Below are positions 63,201 through 64,000 of a stretch of 64,000 nt of DNA, piece by piece (position 1 is the first letter of the stretch; the number at the start of each line of letters is the position of its first letter). The DNA is from Ignavibacteriales bacterium (GTDB taxonomy: Bacteria > Bacteroidota > Ignavibacteria > UBA10030), in contig JAPLFR010000015.1 in the NCBI GenBank assembly GCA_026390575.1, positions 340,279-404,278 on the forward strand, written 5' to 3'. The position numbers were made by a program, and so were the translations under genes. Below the pieces are notes generated by a model, which worked only from the letters and a program-made list of their open reading frames with translations, was not told the DNA's origin and made no database searches.

Positions 63201-64000
63201 CTGTTACTGCTACAAGCGGTTTTGGACACGCTGACTTAGTAGTGAGAGTAAAAGACATTAACACTCCTACTTTATTGTTTACTACTACATCAGCAATCAC
63301 TGGTGATGGAGTTTATTCAATCGGTCAGGTTTCCGGTATGACAGATGGATATGTTGGTATGGTGTCTACATTCCCAGCTACATCTAAATTCCCCACAAGC
63401 ATGATAGATGCTGGCGATGCAGTTGCAGCGATCAATACTGCCGTGGGACGCATAACTGGCAACATCTCGTCTGCTAATACGATGGCACGGATTGCAGCAG
63501 ATGTGAACCGTGATAATGCAACTCTTGGTCGTGTTGCTTGCGATGCAACACCTGTTCATACCGTTGGTGGTGAACCTGTGTGGCTTGTAAGTCCATCGAT
63601 AACAATAAACGTTCTCGATGCGCAGTTGATTTTGAAGCGTGTGGCTGATCCGAACACAGTATTTCCAGCGGGAACATACTATACATCTACATATCAAACA
63701 GATCAAAACTTGACTCAAGACCTTAGCAATCAAATAATTAGAGTTATTGCTATGGGTGATTGCAAGGTTGATGGTACTCCCAGTATGCTGGCGAAACAAA
63801 AAGTTACGTTTGCAGAAAAAGGCAGTGTAGATGTTGATGCAAAGACCGCATTCTCGGTTCCTATTCGCTTAGAGAGTGATGCTGTTAACGCAGCAGCGTT
63901 TACTATTGCTGCAAAGTATCCTGCTGATAAAGTCGAGTACAAAGGCATTGTCAGTTCTATTGCAGGAGTATCCGCGTATGCAAGCGATGGCTATGTGAGA
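60212..64000 (+). CDS. Very large secreted beta-rich protein with dockerin- and cohesin-like parts (3' end outside window)
   Basis: The frame is open for 1263 codons to the last base. GGAGG at 60202 precedes the ATG. A signal peptide (KKLFQLVALLVILSAAVFGQ) leads to ATWTGAISSSWADPLNWDG, the start seen in many Bacteroidota surface proteins. Up to about residue 800 the sequence is Gly/Ser/Thr/Asn-rich with repeating strand patterns such as NLTIT and GTLTL, as in beta-helix adhesins. FPVGDGTKYAPLTI near 830 is another T9SS-cargo-like block. Near residues 1076-1150 a dockerin-like stretch appears (ADVNRDNA, then INVLDAQLILKRV), followed from about 1195 by a cohesin-like start (FSVPIRLESDAVNAAAFT). 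A C-terminal sorting domain would confirm type IX export but lies outside the window. Confidence 0.85.
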   Translation, partial: MYTKKLFQLVALLVILSAAVFGQTNTPATWTGAISSSWADPLNWDGSSTPGTGYDVVVGAPQSGGVNLVLTGAATCENLTITGTMNISDNSTAGVLLVNHKLWIKGTGTLIASNATKPGIITVNGDFIREGSFNPGSTGDVFFASSALQTITTTASPTLNFSRLTITSGTTVQIIGGPIAVGGGFTVNGALKGDPNTAYKITLSGTPAMSINPTAFTAGASEVVYANSSATTVAGVEYNNLTITASPLVVFAAASALTIDGTLNINIGTFNPGSATHNIKGSITIGSNGTLQAGGSFNFCGTTGTLQSIPSGAFTSIYINNSGAGVQLASSAAVTVTLLDVSSGKFYDNGVLLLPVSGASTLKVEDAGLFYVSAATIPTFTNVVIGNASSVIFNATGAQTINKYSYGTLTLSNGTPSLKTFSPTGVTTVAGVLTVDGTAAFTIPSSATVVNQTTFTNQGTGGLYGILTVAGTVGTQVIGNITGAGTINLIPVDINQKVTFGSIPSGGDVLIEPRIGFAITSMNALSNNNLILDGTNSTATAIAPPNNWTLSGQLLLQGSASLSIVSGVNIQTVLLSTAAGTITNGGSLKVTGATATLTGTYSGAGSLEYSGTGALSIGGTFSMNAGKTLTVSGNATNVNVGSVNLQNLTFSNTGTATVTTGLTILGNLRAEGTASVVSTATAGMSVTGNVTIGSGGLTLQSTAPLTLQGSLDAATDNLSTGLLTFFGAGPQTWKLNATSRDYSGTGKISVVNVALTSGSLYVTGGNLTIQKLIFGNNSPNIYGKINMGASGNVLFVADPAISTAPGPGVNAYVWNGTFAASIVGSGFNYEFPVGDGTKYAPLTITSAQTGPGYTTVSFATALSGVTESPSNLQFLGTGGASISVKRASLFNWTVGVTNSLGSLTDLAVTAAYTVTDVFQDVADVRLITYDNTLAATQKWVKMIGTYNNSPGSGHAITYIKVNPVTSGAFTPGTKILAFGYNSAIVTIAGKVYYGDLPVTATSGFGHADLVVRVKDINTPTLLFTTTSAITGDGVYSIGQVSGMTDGYVGMVSTFPATSKFPTSMIDAGDAVAAINTAVGRITGNISSANTMARIAADVNRDNATLGRVACDATPVHTVGGEPVWLVSPSITINVLDAQLILKRVADPNTVFPAGTYYTSTYQTDQNLTQDLSNQIIRVIAMGDCKVDGTPSMLAKQKVTFAEKGSVDVDAKTAFSVPIRLESDAVNAAAFTIAAKYPADKVEYKGIVSSIAGVSAYASDGYVR

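Overview
Organism. The window shows a moderately AT-rich bacterial chromosome with short intergenic gaps, many ATG/TTG/GTG starts and Shine-Dalgarno sites. It carries sigma-54 and sigma-70-like promoters, Bacteroidota-style secreted proteins and an anaerobic H2 metabolism. Together these suggest an anaerobic or facultative member of the Bacteroidota/Chlorobiota/Ignavibacteriota group. This is an inference: no rRNA or tRNA gene is present to confirm it.

Layout. (1) 1-4.1 kb: the tail of a PDZ protein, then a small surface-polysaccharide-like cassette (membrane peptide, NoeA-like methyltransferase, membrane sulfatase/phosphotransferase) ending in a Wzz-like remnant. (2) 4.3-13.8 kb: a PAS histidine kinase and a sigma-54 response regulator, then a consensus -24/-12 promoter reading into a long operon. 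That operon encodes a group 3b-type NAD(P)-linked [NiFe] hydrogenase (order B-cNMP-G-D-A) with a YbaK-like protein and a maturation protease. (3) 14.2-21.3 kb: an HdrCBA-MvhDG-(CoA-binding protein)-MvhA electron-bifurcating hydrogenase/heterodisulfide-reductase complex. (4) 21.3-23.1 kb: a membrane methyltransferase and a secreted C1 peptidase. (5) 34.2-23.3 kb, minus strand: hypF-hypC-(four-helix-bundle gene)-hypD-(1834-aa nine-PAS hybrid kinase)-hypE. (6) 34.3-37.8 kb: PaaK-like ligase, ACT protein and aminotransferase. (7) 38-51 kb: a complete histidine degradation set (hutU, hutI, formimidoyltransferase, cyclodeaminase; hutH on the other strand) mixed with a REC-kinase/sigma-54 regulator/SixA module, an adenosine-specific kinase-like protein and adenosine deaminase. 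(8) 51.6-60.2 kb: a TMTC-like TPR membrane protein, HflX and a BatA/VWA protein, separated by repeat-rich DNA. (9) 60.2 kb to the end: the 5' part of a very large secreted beta-rich protein with dockerin- and cohesin-like segments.

How it works together. Two cytoplasmic [NiFe] hydrogenases lie next to most of their maturation machinery (HypCDEF and one protease; hypA and hypB are not here). Three phosphorelay loci surround them, one of them embedded in the hyp operon. This looks like a transcriptionally controlled hydrogen-metabolism island that balances NAD(P)H, ferredoxin and H2, fed by amino-acid and nucleoside catabolism.

Repeats. Small mobile or palindromic elements occur repeatedly inside operons. 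There are two S23-type four-helix-bundle genes in about 480-500 bp units with inverted ends, and two gene-less repeats resembling the ends of one of them. A REP-type transposase gene is bracketed by inverted hairpins. A perfect 28-bp palindrome lies in frame inside hypF, and a 22-bp palindrome splits another repeat. A GxxExxY gene is broken by one base. These insertions are the least explained structure in the window.
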